From Paracoccus sp. IB05 (lineage in GTDB: Bacteria > Pseudomonadota > Alphaproteobacteria > Rhodobacterales > Rhodobacteraceae), in assembly GCF_016405985.1 (NCBI RefSeq), contig NZ_JAEFCF010000023.1:1-64000 (forward strand): a stretch of DNA of 64,000 nucleotides, read 5' to 3'. A program made the translations under genes and the position numbers. Positions 7,453-15,679 of the stretch are shown one piece after another. Positions within the stretch are counted from its first letter, which is position 1, and each line of letters opens with the position of its first letter. The notes below the pieces were generated by a model that was given only the letters and a program-made list of their open reading frames with translations, did no database searches and was not told the origin of the DNA.

Positions 7453-8916
7453 TCAGTGTGCCGGCAGCGGGCCGATATCGCCGGGCCGCATCCAGAGGAT
7501 CGTAAGATCCTCTGTCGCGGTTCTCAGCAGCGCCCCGCCAGCCCCGGTGCTGACGATCCGGCCACAGGTTTCGGCCGCCGCCTCGCGGGTCACACAAAGC
7601 TGATCCGCCTCGATCCTGTAGCGGAAACCGGCGGCGGGCTCGCCTGAAGGATAGGCCCTCCCGGCGCCATTCTCGCCAAGCCAATAGGCAATACGTCCCG
7701 CTCCGTTTTCCAGCAGCACCGACTGGCCGGGCGCGAAAGACTGGACAGCGGGCAGGTCAGGATGGGGCGCGACCACCGGCGGATTGGCGTAAAGCGTGCG
7801 GAAATCGGCGGGTTCCACCCGTGCCATAGCGCGTAATTCGGCCAGCGGCGTGTAATGCGGCAATGTCTGCCAGAGATCGAACAGCCGGTGCTGCGGTACC
7901 GAATCTTCGCTCACCCGTTCAAACCAGGCGGTATAGGGCGGCGTGGCCGGGGCATCATGGTAGAACAGGCATTGGTGATGCCGCGACAGAACTTCGCGGA
8001 AGAAGGGCGGCGCTGTCTCATCCACGCCCCCGACCGGCAGGTCCCAGGTCGCGGGGGGCAGGCGGGCTTCGGGCTCATAGCCCTCTTCGGGCAGATTGAC
8101 CTGCCAGGCCCAGGAGCTCAGATCCGGATCGGTTGCGTCCTGCCAGCCCCTGGCCTGCAACGAGAGATTGTTGCAGGCGCGCATCCAGGTGGCCTCATCG
8201 GTCTCGATCGGCGGCACACCGGCAAGGCGGATGTCATAGAGGCCGGCCTTGCCGGTGGTGTCGATCATATAGGGATGGGCCGGATCACGATGCGAGAGCA
8301 TCCCGACCAGGAGCTGCGGATGGAACCGGGCGGTGGGCGTATAGCTGTCGATGCCGGAAAACAGGTCGGTCAGCCCGGCCATATAATCCAGCACGGCATT
8401 GCCATCGGGCAAATCAGGCGCCAGAAAGCCCAGCCTTCCCCCGGTATGGAGCGCCCGCATCGGCATCCGCGCGCCGCCCTCCGAATTCGAGGAGGCGGCA
8501 GACCCGGCCATGAACGCCACCGCACAGGCGCCGAAACACTGCGCGCCATCCGGCACCACGGTCGCAAGCGCGCTGTCGCGGATCACCCGGGCCAGCGCCA
8601 GCGCCTCGGAGGCATCGCCTCCGGCGCTGTTGAGGCAAAGCACCTGGCCCTCGGCCCCGGTCCCGGACATCAGACTGGTCGGGCGTCCGCGCTCGATGCT
8701 GTCATCTTCGAGCATGGCTTCAAGCCGACCGGCATCCCCCGGTTCGATCCCGCCTTTCAGGCGGAGGCTGCAGCTGCCCGAGACCAGCCCCGCCGCATCG
8801 CGCAATGCGGGGTCAATGAGCGAGATCTCGGCCGCATGGGTCGCGCGCGGCGCTGACAGCATAAGGCCGCACAGCAGAGCCGCAGCCAGAGGGGTCGGGA
8901 TCAGTCTGTCTTGCAT
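7453..8916 (-). CDS. Exported protein with a ClpP/crotonase-like domain, nucleophile apparently lost
   Basis: This 487-residue protein has a Sec signal peptide (about 1-28, ending RATHA). Residues about 85-150 resemble the periplasmic ClpP-like proteins of Rhodobacteraceae: LCLNSAGGDASEALALARVI, then TVVPDGAQCFGACAVAFMAGS, where the family usually has a Cys-x-Ser-x-Cys nucleophile segment. Here the serine position reads glycine (CFGAC), so serine protease activity is doubtful. The C-terminal third (about 400-487) looks like a small beta domain with paired cysteines. ACGGAGAG precedes the ATG at 8916; an upstream ATG at 8970 lacks a ribosome site. Its role and partners are unknown. Confidence 0.7.
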   Translation of the reverse strand: MQDRLIPTPLAAALLCGLMLSAPRATHAAEISLIDPALRDAAGLVSGSCSLRLKGGIEPGDAGRLEAMLEDDSIERGRPTSLMSGTGAEGQVLCLNSAGGDASEALALARVIRDSALATVVPDGAQCFGACAVAFMAGSAASSNSEGGARMPMRALHTGGRLGFLAPDLPDGNAVLDYMAGLTDLFSGIDSYTPTARFHPQLLVGMLSHRDPAHPYMIDTTGKAGLYDIRLAGVPPIETDEATWMRACNNLSLQARGWQDATDPDLSSWAWQVNLPEEGYEPEARLPPATWDLPVGGVDETAPPFFREVLSRHHQCLFYHDAPATPPYTAWFERVSEDSVPQHRLFDLWQTLPHYTPLAELRAMARVEPADFRTLYANPPVVAPHPDLPAVQSFAPGQSVLLENGAGRIAYWLGENGAGRAYPSGEPAAGFRYRIEADQLCVTREAAAETCGRIVSTGAGGALLRTATEDLTILWMRPGDIGPLPAH

Positions 8917-8994
8917 CGCGCTCTCCGTTCCGGACAGCGCAATAACACCTGGCAAGCGCTTTGGGATCAAGCGCTTTGGCGGGCTGAAAGCCCG

Positions 8995-9816
8995 TCAGAC
9001 CAGCTCGACATTCGCTCCGCCGTCGCGCATGCGCTGAAGGCTGGCCTCCGGCACGTTTCCGGCCAGCAGGATCAGGTCGAATTCGGTCAGATCAGCCACA
9101 TAATTCAGCGCGGTGAAGCCGAATTTCGACGCATCCGCCAGCAGGAATTTCCGCCGCGCGCTTTTCATCATCGCCCGTTTCGCGCGCATCACCAGCTCGT
9201 CGGGGGTAAAGATCGCCATGCCCTGGATCGTCGTTGTCGACAGGATCGCGACATCGACATGATAACGCCCGATGGCCTCGTCGCAGGCGGCGCCGAAATA
9301 GCCGTCATAGCCCTGATGATAGCGCCCGCCGGTTGAGATCAGGTCGATATCAGGCACCCCCCGCAGCCGGGCGAGCACCGGCACCGCATTGGTAACGACG
9401 GTGAGCGGCGTCACCTCGGGCAGGAAATCGCAGATATGAAACACGGTCGAGCTGTCATCGGCCATGATCGCATTGCCGGGCTCCAGCCGCGAGACGGCGG
9501 CACGTGCGAGGCGGCGTTTCTCATCGACCTGGTTGCGGGTGCGATATTTATAGCTGCTTTCGAACAGGAGCGATTTTTCCGCCGAAACCGCGCCGCGCAC
9601 CCGGCGCACCAACCCCTCGCGCTCCAGCTCGTAAAGGTCGCGATGCACGGTCATGAGGCTGACCCGGAGCTGTTCTGCGAGGTCGCGAATCAGCGTGGTG
9701 GAGCCCGACATCAGGATCTGGAGGATCCTTTCACGCCGGCGTTCCGCTTTGGAGAGGGATTGCACGGGGTCGGAAATGTTGGATTCCATCAGATGTCCGG
9801 GGGTTGATCTTAACAT
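8995..9816 (-). CDS. DeoR-family transcriptional regulator, likely repressor of the adjacent catabolic operon
   Basis: This 273-residue DeoR/GlpR-type regulator has an N-terminal helix-turn-helix (about 25-80: RRERILQILMSGSTTLIRDL, then VSLMTVHRDLYELEREGLV) and a C-terminal DeoRC effector domain resembling ribose-5-phosphate isomerase, with a phosphosugar-binding-type DDSSTV loop. Such proteins usually repress sugar or polyol operons until a phosphorylated intermediate binds. It is divergent from the SBP-permease-ATPase-DhaKL-LsrF-aldolase operon, with a 301-bp shared control region holding several palindromes. The ATG at 9816 has GAGGTGA just before it, which is unusually close; the next ATG at 9789 has no ribosome site. 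Confidence 0.9.
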   Translation of the reverse strand: MLRSTPGHLMESNISDPVQSLSKAERRRERILQILMSGSTTLIRDLAEQLRVSLMTVHRDLYELEREGLVRRVRGAVSAEKSLLFESSYKYRTRNQVDEKRRLARAAVSRLEPGNAIMADDSSTVFHICDFLPEVTPLTVVTNAVPVLARLRGVPDIDLISTGGRYHQGYDGYFGAACDEAIGRYHVDVAILSTTTIQGMAIFTPDELVMRAKRAMMKSARRKFLLADASKFGFTALNYVADLTEFDLILLAGNVPEASLQRMRDGGANVELV

Positions 9817-10117
9817 TCACCTCTTGATGCGCGAGACGGAATGATATGTCCAGCCTCTCGCTTCGATGAAAGAATCGCGACGCTGCTTTGCAGAAATCTG
9901 CACTAACAGGCGATTTATACGCAGATTTTGGGGCGTATCCTCTGAGAAACTCGCTGCGGCTGCGAAGGGGGTTTTGATAGTAACACCGTAAAAATTTCAT
10001 GAATCGTGATGTGTTTCACATTTATCTTGCTGAAAATTGCAACCAGGCATTAGCGTTGTCTCTACGGGAAACAGGCGGAGGAGGAAGCCGCCGGGCCCGG
10101 TCAGGGAGGAGAGAGAG
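9817..10117. promoter_or_regulatory. Divergent control region of DeoR regulator and catabolic operon
   Basis: This 301-bp AT-richer spacer has no gene. Three perfect inverted repeats are visible: TGCAGA-AA-TCTGCA at 9889-9902, ATACGC-N10-GCGTAT at 9917-9938, and ATGTG-TTT-CACAT at 10009-10021. The second repeat's left arm overlaps a partial copy of the first (CGCAGATTTT). These are plausible operators for the DeoR-family protein and possibly a second regulator. I could not fix a promoter with confidence; TTGCTG near 10029 is one -35 candidate for the rightward operon. The long 5' leader of the SBP gene ends in GGGAGGA before the ATG at 10118. Confidence 0.6.
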
Positions 10118-11524
10118 ATGAAGTATCGCAGCACGCTTCTGGCGTCTGCCGCGGTGGCTGGCATGTTATGCGGCACTGCCGCCCGTGCCGACACCACGCT
10201 GACGTTTGTCTGGCATGCCGGCACCTGTGCCGATGCCATCATGGATATTGCGAAAGACTACCCCGACAAAACTGTGAAAGTCGTGCCGGCTCTGGTGCCT
10301 TACGGGCCGGAATGGCACAATAAGATCGCGTCCGAATTCGCGATCCAGGGCGATGCGTTTGACTTTGCCATGTGGGACAGCCAGTCGACCGCTGAATTTG
10401 CGGGCGGCGGCCATGCCGTCAAGATCAATGATATTTTTGACCAGTCAACCTATCTGAAAGCCGATATTTTCCCGGCCTCGTCGCTGTCGCAATATGGCGA
10501 ATACCCGGATGGATCGGGCCAGTTCTACGGGCTTCCTGTGAACCAGGACGCTTACGGGCTGATGTATCGCAAGGATCTCTTCGAGAATCCCGGGGAACAG
10601 GCGGCCTTCAAGGCGAAATACAACCGCGACCTGAAAGTGCCGGAAACCTATCAGGAGGCGAAAGAGGTCGCCGAATTCTTCACCCGTCCCGATCAGGGTC
10701 TTTACGGCTGGGGTCAGATGGGCGGGCGCGATTACGATTTCGCGACCACGGCCTCGAACAGCTATCTGTGGTCCTTTGGCGGCGAGCTTTACAATCCCGC
10801 GACCATGGAGGTGGAGGGCTATCTGAACTCGCCCGCTTCGATTGATGGCGTCCAGGCCTATGTCGATATGTTCAAATACGGGCCGCCCGGGTCTGGCAAC
10901 TGGGGCTTTGACGAGGTGAATGCCTCGTTCCAGCAGGGCCAGCTCGCCATGGCGATGCAGTGGTTCTACTTCAACGGCTCGAACGCCGATCCAAAGGTCT
11001 CTACCGTGGCGGAACAGACCGGTTTCGGCATCCTGCCCGGCGCGGTTGGTCGTGACGGGTTGTTCCGCCGCCAGTTCTCGGTCGGTGGCCAGGGCATGGG
11101 GATCAACAAATACTCGAAAAAACTCCCCGAGCTGGTGAAGTTCATGGAGTGGTACTTTCAGCCCGAGCAGCAGACCCGCTATGCCGCCGTCTGCCAGACG
11201 GGCCTGAAAGCCGTGTTGGAAAGCCCGGAATGGCAGGGCTTGAACAGCTATAACAGGCAATTCTCGACCGCACTGCAATATCTGAACGATTACTGGCACT
11301 TGCCGGAATATCCGGTGATGCTGGATATCCTGCAGGAAGAGGTCTCGAACGCGATTTCGGGCTCCAAGACCGTCGAGCAGGCGCTGACCGATGCCGCCAC
11401 GCGCCATGAACGCACGCTGGAGCGCGCCGGCTACAAGATCGACCGCAAAGGCGGCGCGCCGGAGGTGCCGGATACGGTGATCTCGCCGGCAGGTCAGGCG
11501 GAAGTGACCCCGGTCAATCAGTGA
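10118..11524 (+). CDS. ABC transporter solute-binding protein, carbohydrate (CUT1) type
   Basis: This 468-residue periplasmic binding protein has a Sec signal peptide MKYRSTLLASAAVAGMLCG with likely cleavage after TAARA (about residue 24). The mature protein has the family-1 extracellular solute-binding pattern (early strand TLTFVWHAG; ASEFAIQGDAFDFAMWDSQS; a C-terminal segment with VEQALTDAATRHERTLERAG). GGGAGGA precedes the ATG. It is the first gene of a long operon with two permeases, two ATPases and catabolic enzymes. Its aromatic-rich surface suits a polyhydroxylated ligand, but the ligand cannot be read from sequence. A short hairpin separates it from the permease genes. Confidence 0.92.
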   Translation: MKYRSTLLASAAVAGMLCGTAARADTTLTFVWHAGTCADAIMDIAKDYPDKTVKVVPALVPYGPEWHNKIASEFAIQGDAFDFAMWDSQSTAEFAGGGHAVKINDIFDQSTYLKADIFPASSLSQYGEYPDGSGQFYGLPVNQDAYGLMYRKDLFENPGEQAAFKAKYNRDLKVPETYQEAKEVAEFFTRPDQGLYGWGQMGGRDYDFATTASNSYLWSFGGELYNPATMEVEGYLNSPASIDGVQAYVDMFKYGPPGSGNWGFDEVNASFQQGQLAMAMQWFYFNGSNADPKVSTVAEQTGFGILPGAVGRDGLFRRQFSVGGQGMGINKYSKKLPELVKFMEWYFQPEQQTRYAAVCQTGLKAVLESPEWQGLNSYNRQFSTALQYLNDYWHLPEYPVMLDILQEEVSNAISGSKTVEQALTDAATRHERTLERAGYKIDRKGGAPEVPDTVISPAGQAEVTPVNQ

Positions 11525-11531
11525 TCCTGCC

Positions 11532-11554
11532 GGGGGCTGCCTCTGGTGGCCCCC
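11532..11554 (+). promoter_or_regulatory. Intergenic hairpin after the binding-protein gene
   Basis: GGGGGC (11532-11537) pairs with GCCCCC (11549-11554). There is no T-run. Hairpins at this place, between a binding-protein gene and its permease genes, commonly protect the upstream mRNA end and give more binding protein than permease; that role is inferred here. Confidence 0.45.
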
Positions 11555-11579
11555 TCAACTCTGCCAGTCCGGGGGAAAC

Positions 11580-12449
11580 ATGTCCGGTTCACACACCGGA
11601 TCAGCCGCGATCACCCGCTGGGTCATGATCGCACTTCTGATCCTCTACACGATCTACAATCTTGGCCCGATCCTCTGGCTGGTGATTTCCTCGCTGAAAA
11701 GCCGCGCGGACCTGTTTTCGATGCCGCCGAAACTGGTCTTCACGCCGGATTTCTCGGGCTATCAGAGCGTCTTTGGTGTGGGCGCCGCGAAAGACAGCGC
11801 GGCCTCGATCGGCGTCTTCCGATCCCTCGTGACCAGCGTGCTGGTCTCGACCATCGGCACCTCGGTCGCGGTGCTGCTGGGGACGCTGGCGGGCTATGTC
11901 TGTTCGCGCTTTGATTTTCGCGGCAAGGGCGATTTCATGTTCTTCGTCCTGTCGACGCGGATGCTGCCGCCGGTCGCGGTGCTCGTGTTCTACCACATGA
12001 TGTTCGCGCAGCTGGGGCTGGCGGACACGCGGATCGGCCTGATCCTGATCGCGGTTTTCATCAATGTCGGCCTTGCGACCTGGATCATGAAGGGCTTTTT
12101 CGACGGTGTCCCGCGCGAAGTGGAACAGATCGCCATCGTGAACGGCTATTCGCGCCTATACGCGTTTCGCAAGCTGGTGCTGCCGATGGTCAAGGGGGGA
12201 ATCGCCGCAACCGCCGGATTTTGCTTCATCTTCTCGTGGAACGAATATGCTTTCGCCTCGATCCTGACCACGACAAAGGCGCAGACTTTGCCGGTCAAGA
12301 TTTCGACCGCCTCTGGCGCGACCGGCATTGAATGGACGCAGATCTGCGCCGCCGGGGTGGTGCTGATCGTACCGGTGCTGATCTTCTTCTGGCTGATCCG
12401 CAAACATCTGCTGATGGGCATGACCTTTGGCGTGCTGGGGAGGAAATGA
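11580..12449 (+). CDS. Carbohydrate ABC transporter permease, MalG type
   Basis: This 289-residue inner-membrane protein has six predicted membrane helices. The cytoplasmic EAA loop reads EVEQIAIVNGYSRLYAFRKL and continues VLPMVKGG, the site that docks the ATPases. The N-terminal TIYNLGPILWLVISSLKS is typical of MalG-type CUT1 permeases. GGGGGAA precedes the ATG at 11580. Its last codons overlap the start of the second permease gene. Unusually, the MalG-like gene precedes the MalF-like one. Confidence 0.92.
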   Translation: MSGSHTGSAAITRWVMIALLILYTIYNLGPILWLVISSLKSRADLFSMPPKLVFTPDFSGYQSVFGVGAAKDSAASIGVFRSLVTSVLVSTIGTSVAVLLGTLAGYVCSRFDFRGKGDFMFFVLSTRMLPPVAVLVFYHMMFAQLGLADTRIGLILIAVFINVGLATWIMKGFFDGVPREVEQIAIVNGYSRLYAFRKLVLPMVKGGIAATAGFCFIFSWNEYAFASILTTTKAQTLPVKISTASGATGIEWTQICAAGVVLIVPVLIFFWLIRKHLLMGMTFGVLGRK

Positions 12450-13342
12450 TGGATCAGCCCCTGCAAAAGAGATCGACCGGGCGGCTGATGATCCTCGGGT
12501 TCCTGTCGCCGACCATTCTGCTCCTGTTGTTCATGGTCGCCTATCCGATCATCAGTCTGGTCTATTACAGCTTCCATAACTTCTCGGCGATGCGGCCGGC
12601 GGATGGGATGAGCTGGGCGGGCCTTGGGAATTACGAATACCTGCTGACGGATAGTGCTATCTGGCAGCGCTTTGTGTTCACCGGGAAATTCGTGTTCATC
12701 TGCGTGACGATGCAGATGATCCTCGGGATTTTCGTCGGCTATCAGCTGCAAAAGACTTTCAGGGGCCGCGATTTCCTGTTCACCGCGCTGATGCTGCCGA
12801 TGATGCTTTCACCGGTCGTGGCGGGGTTCCTGTGGCGCTATATGCTGAATTCGGAATGGGGGGTGGTGAATTTCCTTCTCTCCGGCATTGGCCTGCCGAA
12901 GATCGAATGGCTGAGCCAGGCGACACCAGCCTTATGGGCCGCTGCGGTGGTCGACACCTGGATGTGGACGCCCTTTATCGCGCTGCTCGCAACCGCCGCC
13001 TTTCGCGGCATCCCAGAGACGATCTATGAGGCCGCCGAGGTCGATGGCGCCAGCCCGGCCTATGTCTTCTTCCGCGTCACCCTGCCGATGTCGGCGCCGG
13101 TGCTGTTCATCGCGCTGATCCTGCGGCTGATCGACTGTTTCAAACAATATGACCTTTTTGTCGCCTTCACCGGGGGCGGGCCGGGATCCTCGACCGAAAC
13201 CGTCTCCTTCGCCGTCGCCAAAACCGCCTTTTCCTACTTCTACACCGGCGAGGCGTCGGCGCTGGCGGTGATCCTTCTGTGCATCATTATGGGGCTTGCG
13301 ATGATCCTGGTGCGCCACCTCTCACAAATGGGGGAACGCTGA
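12449..13342 (+). CDS. Carbohydrate ABC transporter permease, MalF type
   Basis: This 297-residue permease has six membrane helices beginning RLMILGFLSPTILLLLFMVA. Its EAA loop reads IYEAAEVDGASPAYVFFRVT, then LPMSAP. Two adjacent ATGs occur (12446 and 12449). I chose the second because GGGGAGG then has 5 bases of spacing; the first would leave only 2. The start overlaps the stop of the preceding permease gene, and its stop overlaps the next gene (TGATG), implying translational coupling. It should form the heterodimeric channel with the MalG-type permease. Confidence 0.92.
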   Translation: MDQPLQKRSTGRLMILGFLSPTILLLLFMVAYPIISLVYYSFHNFSAMRPADGMSWAGLGNYEYLLTDSAIWQRFVFTGKFVFICVTMQMILGIFVGYQLQKTFRGRDFLFTALMLPMMLSPVVAGFLWRYMLNSEWGVVNFLLSGIGLPKIEWLSQATPALWAAAVVDTWMWTPFIALLATAAFRGIPETIYEAAEVDGASPAYVFFRVTLPMSAPVLFIALILRLIDCFKQYDLFVAFTGGGPGSSTETVSFAVAKTAFSYFYTGEASALAVILLCIIMGLAMILVRHLSQMGER

Positions 13343-14406
13343 TGGCGCGGATTGATCTGAAGGATCTGACCATTCGCTTTGGCGGGTTTACAGCGGTCGA
13401 TAACGTCAATCTGACGGTGAATGACGGCGAGTTCGCGGTCTATCTCGGTCCGTCCGGCTGCGGCAAGACCACCACCCTGCGCGCGATTGCCGGGCTGGAA
13501 CAGGCGACATCGGGCGATATTCTCTTCGACGGCAAACGGGTCAATGACCTGAAACCCTCGGAGAGAAACATCGCCATGGTGTTCCAGTTCGTCTCGCTCT
13601 ACCCGAACCTTTCGATTGCGGAAAACATCATCTTCCCGCTGAAAGCGCGGGGTGTGGCGCGGGCCGAGATCGCGCGGAAACTCGACTGGGTGACGGGGGT
13701 GTTCAGGCTCGGCGATGATCTGAAACGCCGCCCCGGCAGCCTGCCGCCCGGCGCGCGGCAAAAAGTGGCGCTGGCGCGGGCGGTGATCCGCGACCCCGCC
13801 GTTTTGCTGCTCGATGAACCGCTTTCTGCGATTGATGAGCAATTCCGCGAGGAGATGCGGTGGGAGCTCGGCCATTTGCAGCGCGAGCTGGGGGTGACGA
13901 CGATCTATGTCACCCATGACCAGCGCGAGGCGATGTCACTGGCGGACCGTATCGTATTGATGAACCATTCGAAAATCGTCCAGGTGGCCGAGCCGGACCG
14001 GATCTTTTTTCAGCCGGCCTCTATCTTTGCCGGCCAGTTCATCGGCTCGCCTTCGATGAATCTGATCGACCTTATCCCGGTTGCAGGGGGGCTGCGTCTG
14101 GGTGACAGCCCGGTGGTGATCAGCCAGTCCGAATTGCCGTCGGGCCTGACGGCAAAAGGGCCGCTGAAACTCGGCATCCGCCCGCGCGATTTACGGCTCG
14201 TCTCGGGCGAGGGCCATGCCCTGGCGGTCGAAGACACTTTCTCGGTCGGGCGCGAGAGGTTTTTCACCTTCTCCATCGGGGATCAGATCCTGCAAGGCAC
14301 CGATCACCGGACCGCTCCCGGCGACGGCGCCGTCACCCTGGCCCGCGAGGGCATGATGTTCTTCGATGCCGCAACCGGGTTGCGGATCACGGAGGTGGCG
14401 GCATGA
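13342..14406 (+). CDS. ABC transporter ATPase 1, with degenerate signature motif
   Basis: This 354-residue ATPase of the MalK/UgpC type has a nucleotide-binding domain (1-235) and a C-terminal OB-fold (TOBE-like) regulatory domain. Walker A (GPSGCGKTT), the Q-loop (VFQFVSLYPN), Walker B (VLLLDEPLSAID) and the H-loop (YVTHD) are intact. The ABC signature, normally LSGGQ, reads LPPGARQ, so the Ser and first Gly that contact ATP across the dimer are lost. The partner ATPase downstream has the complementary defect in its Q-loop. The start overlaps the stop of the preceding permease. Glycerol and polyol importers with two distinct ATPase genes (GlpS/GlpT type) are the closest known arrangement. 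Confidence 0.92.
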   Translation: MARIDLKDLTIRFGGFTAVDNVNLTVNDGEFAVYLGPSGCGKTTTLRAIAGLEQATSGDILFDGKRVNDLKPSERNIAMVFQFVSLYPNLSIAENIIFPLKARGVARAEIARKLDWVTGVFRLGDDLKRRPGSLPPGARQKVALARAVIRDPAVLLLDEPLSAIDEQFREEMRWELGHLQRELGVTTIYVTHDQREAMSLADRIVLMNHSKIVQVAEPDRIFFQPASIFAGQFIGSPSMNLIDLIPVAGGLRLGDSPVVISQSELPSGLTAKGPLKLGIRPRDLRLVSGEGHALAVEDTFSVGRERFFTFSIGDQILQGTDHRTAPGDGAVTLAREGMMFFDAATGLRITEVAA

Positions 14407-15485
14407 GCGCGATGCTGGAACTGAAAGGTGTTTCAAAAGCTTACAAGGGCAAGCAGGCCCTGCGCGGCATTGACCTGACGGTGGAGGATGGCGAGATCCT
14501 TGCGCTGCTTGGCCCGACGGGGGCAGGGAAAAGCTCGACCCTTCTGACCAGTGCAGGGCTTGTCGAGCCGGATCGCGGCACGGTTCACCTCGCGGGTCGC
14601 GATGTGACCGAGGCCGAGGCGTCATCGCGCGATGTTGCGGTGGTGTTTGAAGGCTTCAACCTGCTGCCGGTGCTGAATGTGCACGACAATATCGCCTTCG
14701 CGCTGCGCTCGCCGAAATATCGCGAGCCCGAGGCCGAGATCGCCATCCGCGTGTCCCGCACAGCCGAGCTTTTGCGGATCGGGCATCTCCTCGACCGCGA
14801 CACCGGCACGCTGTCGGGGGGCGAGAAACAGCGCGTCTCGATCGCCCGCGCGCTGGTGCGGCGGCCAAAGCTCTATCTGCTGGACGAGCCGCTTTCCGCG
14901 CTGGATCTGAAACTGCGCGAGGGGCTCCGGGCGGAACTGCGTCAGATCCACCGCGAACATGGCACGACCATGCTATATGCCACGCATGATTATCACGGCG
15001 CCATTGCCATCGCCGACCGGATTGCCATCGTCAATGACGGTCGCGTGCTGCAGACCGGCCGTATCGCTGACATCTATGCCCGCCCCGCCGACGCCTTTGT
15101 CGGGCGGCTGATTGGCAGCCCCTCGATGGCGTTTTTCGAGGCAGACCTGACGGGTGACGGCATCATCGTGCCAGGCTGGGAGGGCGCGCTCGACCCTGGC
15201 CGTTTCGGGCGGATCACGGCAAAGGGACCGGTCAGTTTGGGGATCTGGCCCGAGGATATAAGCCTTGGTCAGGGCCATGAGGGGCGCATCTACGCGCTCG
15301 ACAATCGCGGCTATGAGGCGGCGGTGCAGGTCGAGACCCGTGCGGGCATGTTTCGCAAAGTGCTTGAAGGCGGGCCGGTACCGCTTCAGGGCGAGGCGAT
15401 CCGCTTTTGCCCCAGGCCCGGCGCGGGGTTTCTGTTTGACCGCGCGACAGGGGCGCTCGTCTCGCATCAGGAGGGAGGCGCATGA
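14403..15485 (+). CDS. ABC transporter ATPase 2, with altered Q-loop
   Basis: This 360-residue MalK/UgpC-type ATPase has Walker A (GPTGAGKSS), an intact signature (LSGGEKQRVSIARA), Walker B (LYLLDEPLSALD) and the H-loop (YATHD). The Q-loop position, usually FQ, reads FEGFNLLP, so the glutamine that senses Mg-ATP and contacts the permease is Glu. The C-terminal regulatory domain spans about 240-360. The ATG overlaps the stop of ATPase 1 by 4 bases, and its own stop overlaps the next small gene. It is expected to pair with ATPase 1 to form one normal and one degenerate ATP site. Confidence 0.92.
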   Translation: MSAMLELKGVSKAYKGKQALRGIDLTVEDGEILALLGPTGAGKSSTLLTSAGLVEPDRGTVHLAGRDVTEAEASSRDVAVVFEGFNLLPVLNVHDNIAFALRSPKYREPEAEIAIRVSRTAELLRIGHLLDRDTGTLSGGEKQRVSIARALVRRPKLYLLDEPLSALDLKLREGLRAELRQIHREHGTTMLYATHDYHGAIAIADRIAIVNDGRVLQTGRIADIYARPADAFVGRLIGSPSMAFFEADLTGDGIIVPGWEGALDPGRFGRITAKGPVSLGIWPEDISLGQGHEGRIYALDNRGYEAAVQVETRAGMFRKVLEGGPVPLQGEAIRFCPRPGAGFLFDRATGALVSHQEGGA

Positions 15486-15679
15486 TCATGTTTTACCGTC
15501 TTGCAAGCGGGCTGATCATCCTTGGCTTTCTGATGCTCTGCCAGCCCTTCACCCATGATCTTTTCGTCATCGGATTTCCCGTGCTGCTGATCGGAGTGAT
15601 CCTGTTTATGATCCTCGACCATATCCCGGCACGCCAGATCAGGGAAAACCGGGCCGCAGCGGAGGACAGAAATGGCTAA
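15482..15679 (+). CDS. Small two-helix membrane protein of the ABC/kinase operon
   Basis: This 65-residue protein consists of two hydrophobic helices (about 5-20 and 26-45) and a short charged tail (HIPARQIRENRAAAEDRNG). It overlaps ATPase 2 by 4 bases at the start and dhaK by 8 bases at the end, so it is clearly translated within the operon. I do not recognise a named family. Small membrane proteins occur at comparable places in glycerol-type ABC operons, where their role is unclear; an accessory role in the transporter is the natural guess. Confidence 0.75.
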   Translation: MIMFYRLASGLIILGFLMLCQPFTHDLFVIGFPVLLIGVILFMILDHIPARQIRENRAAAEDRNG

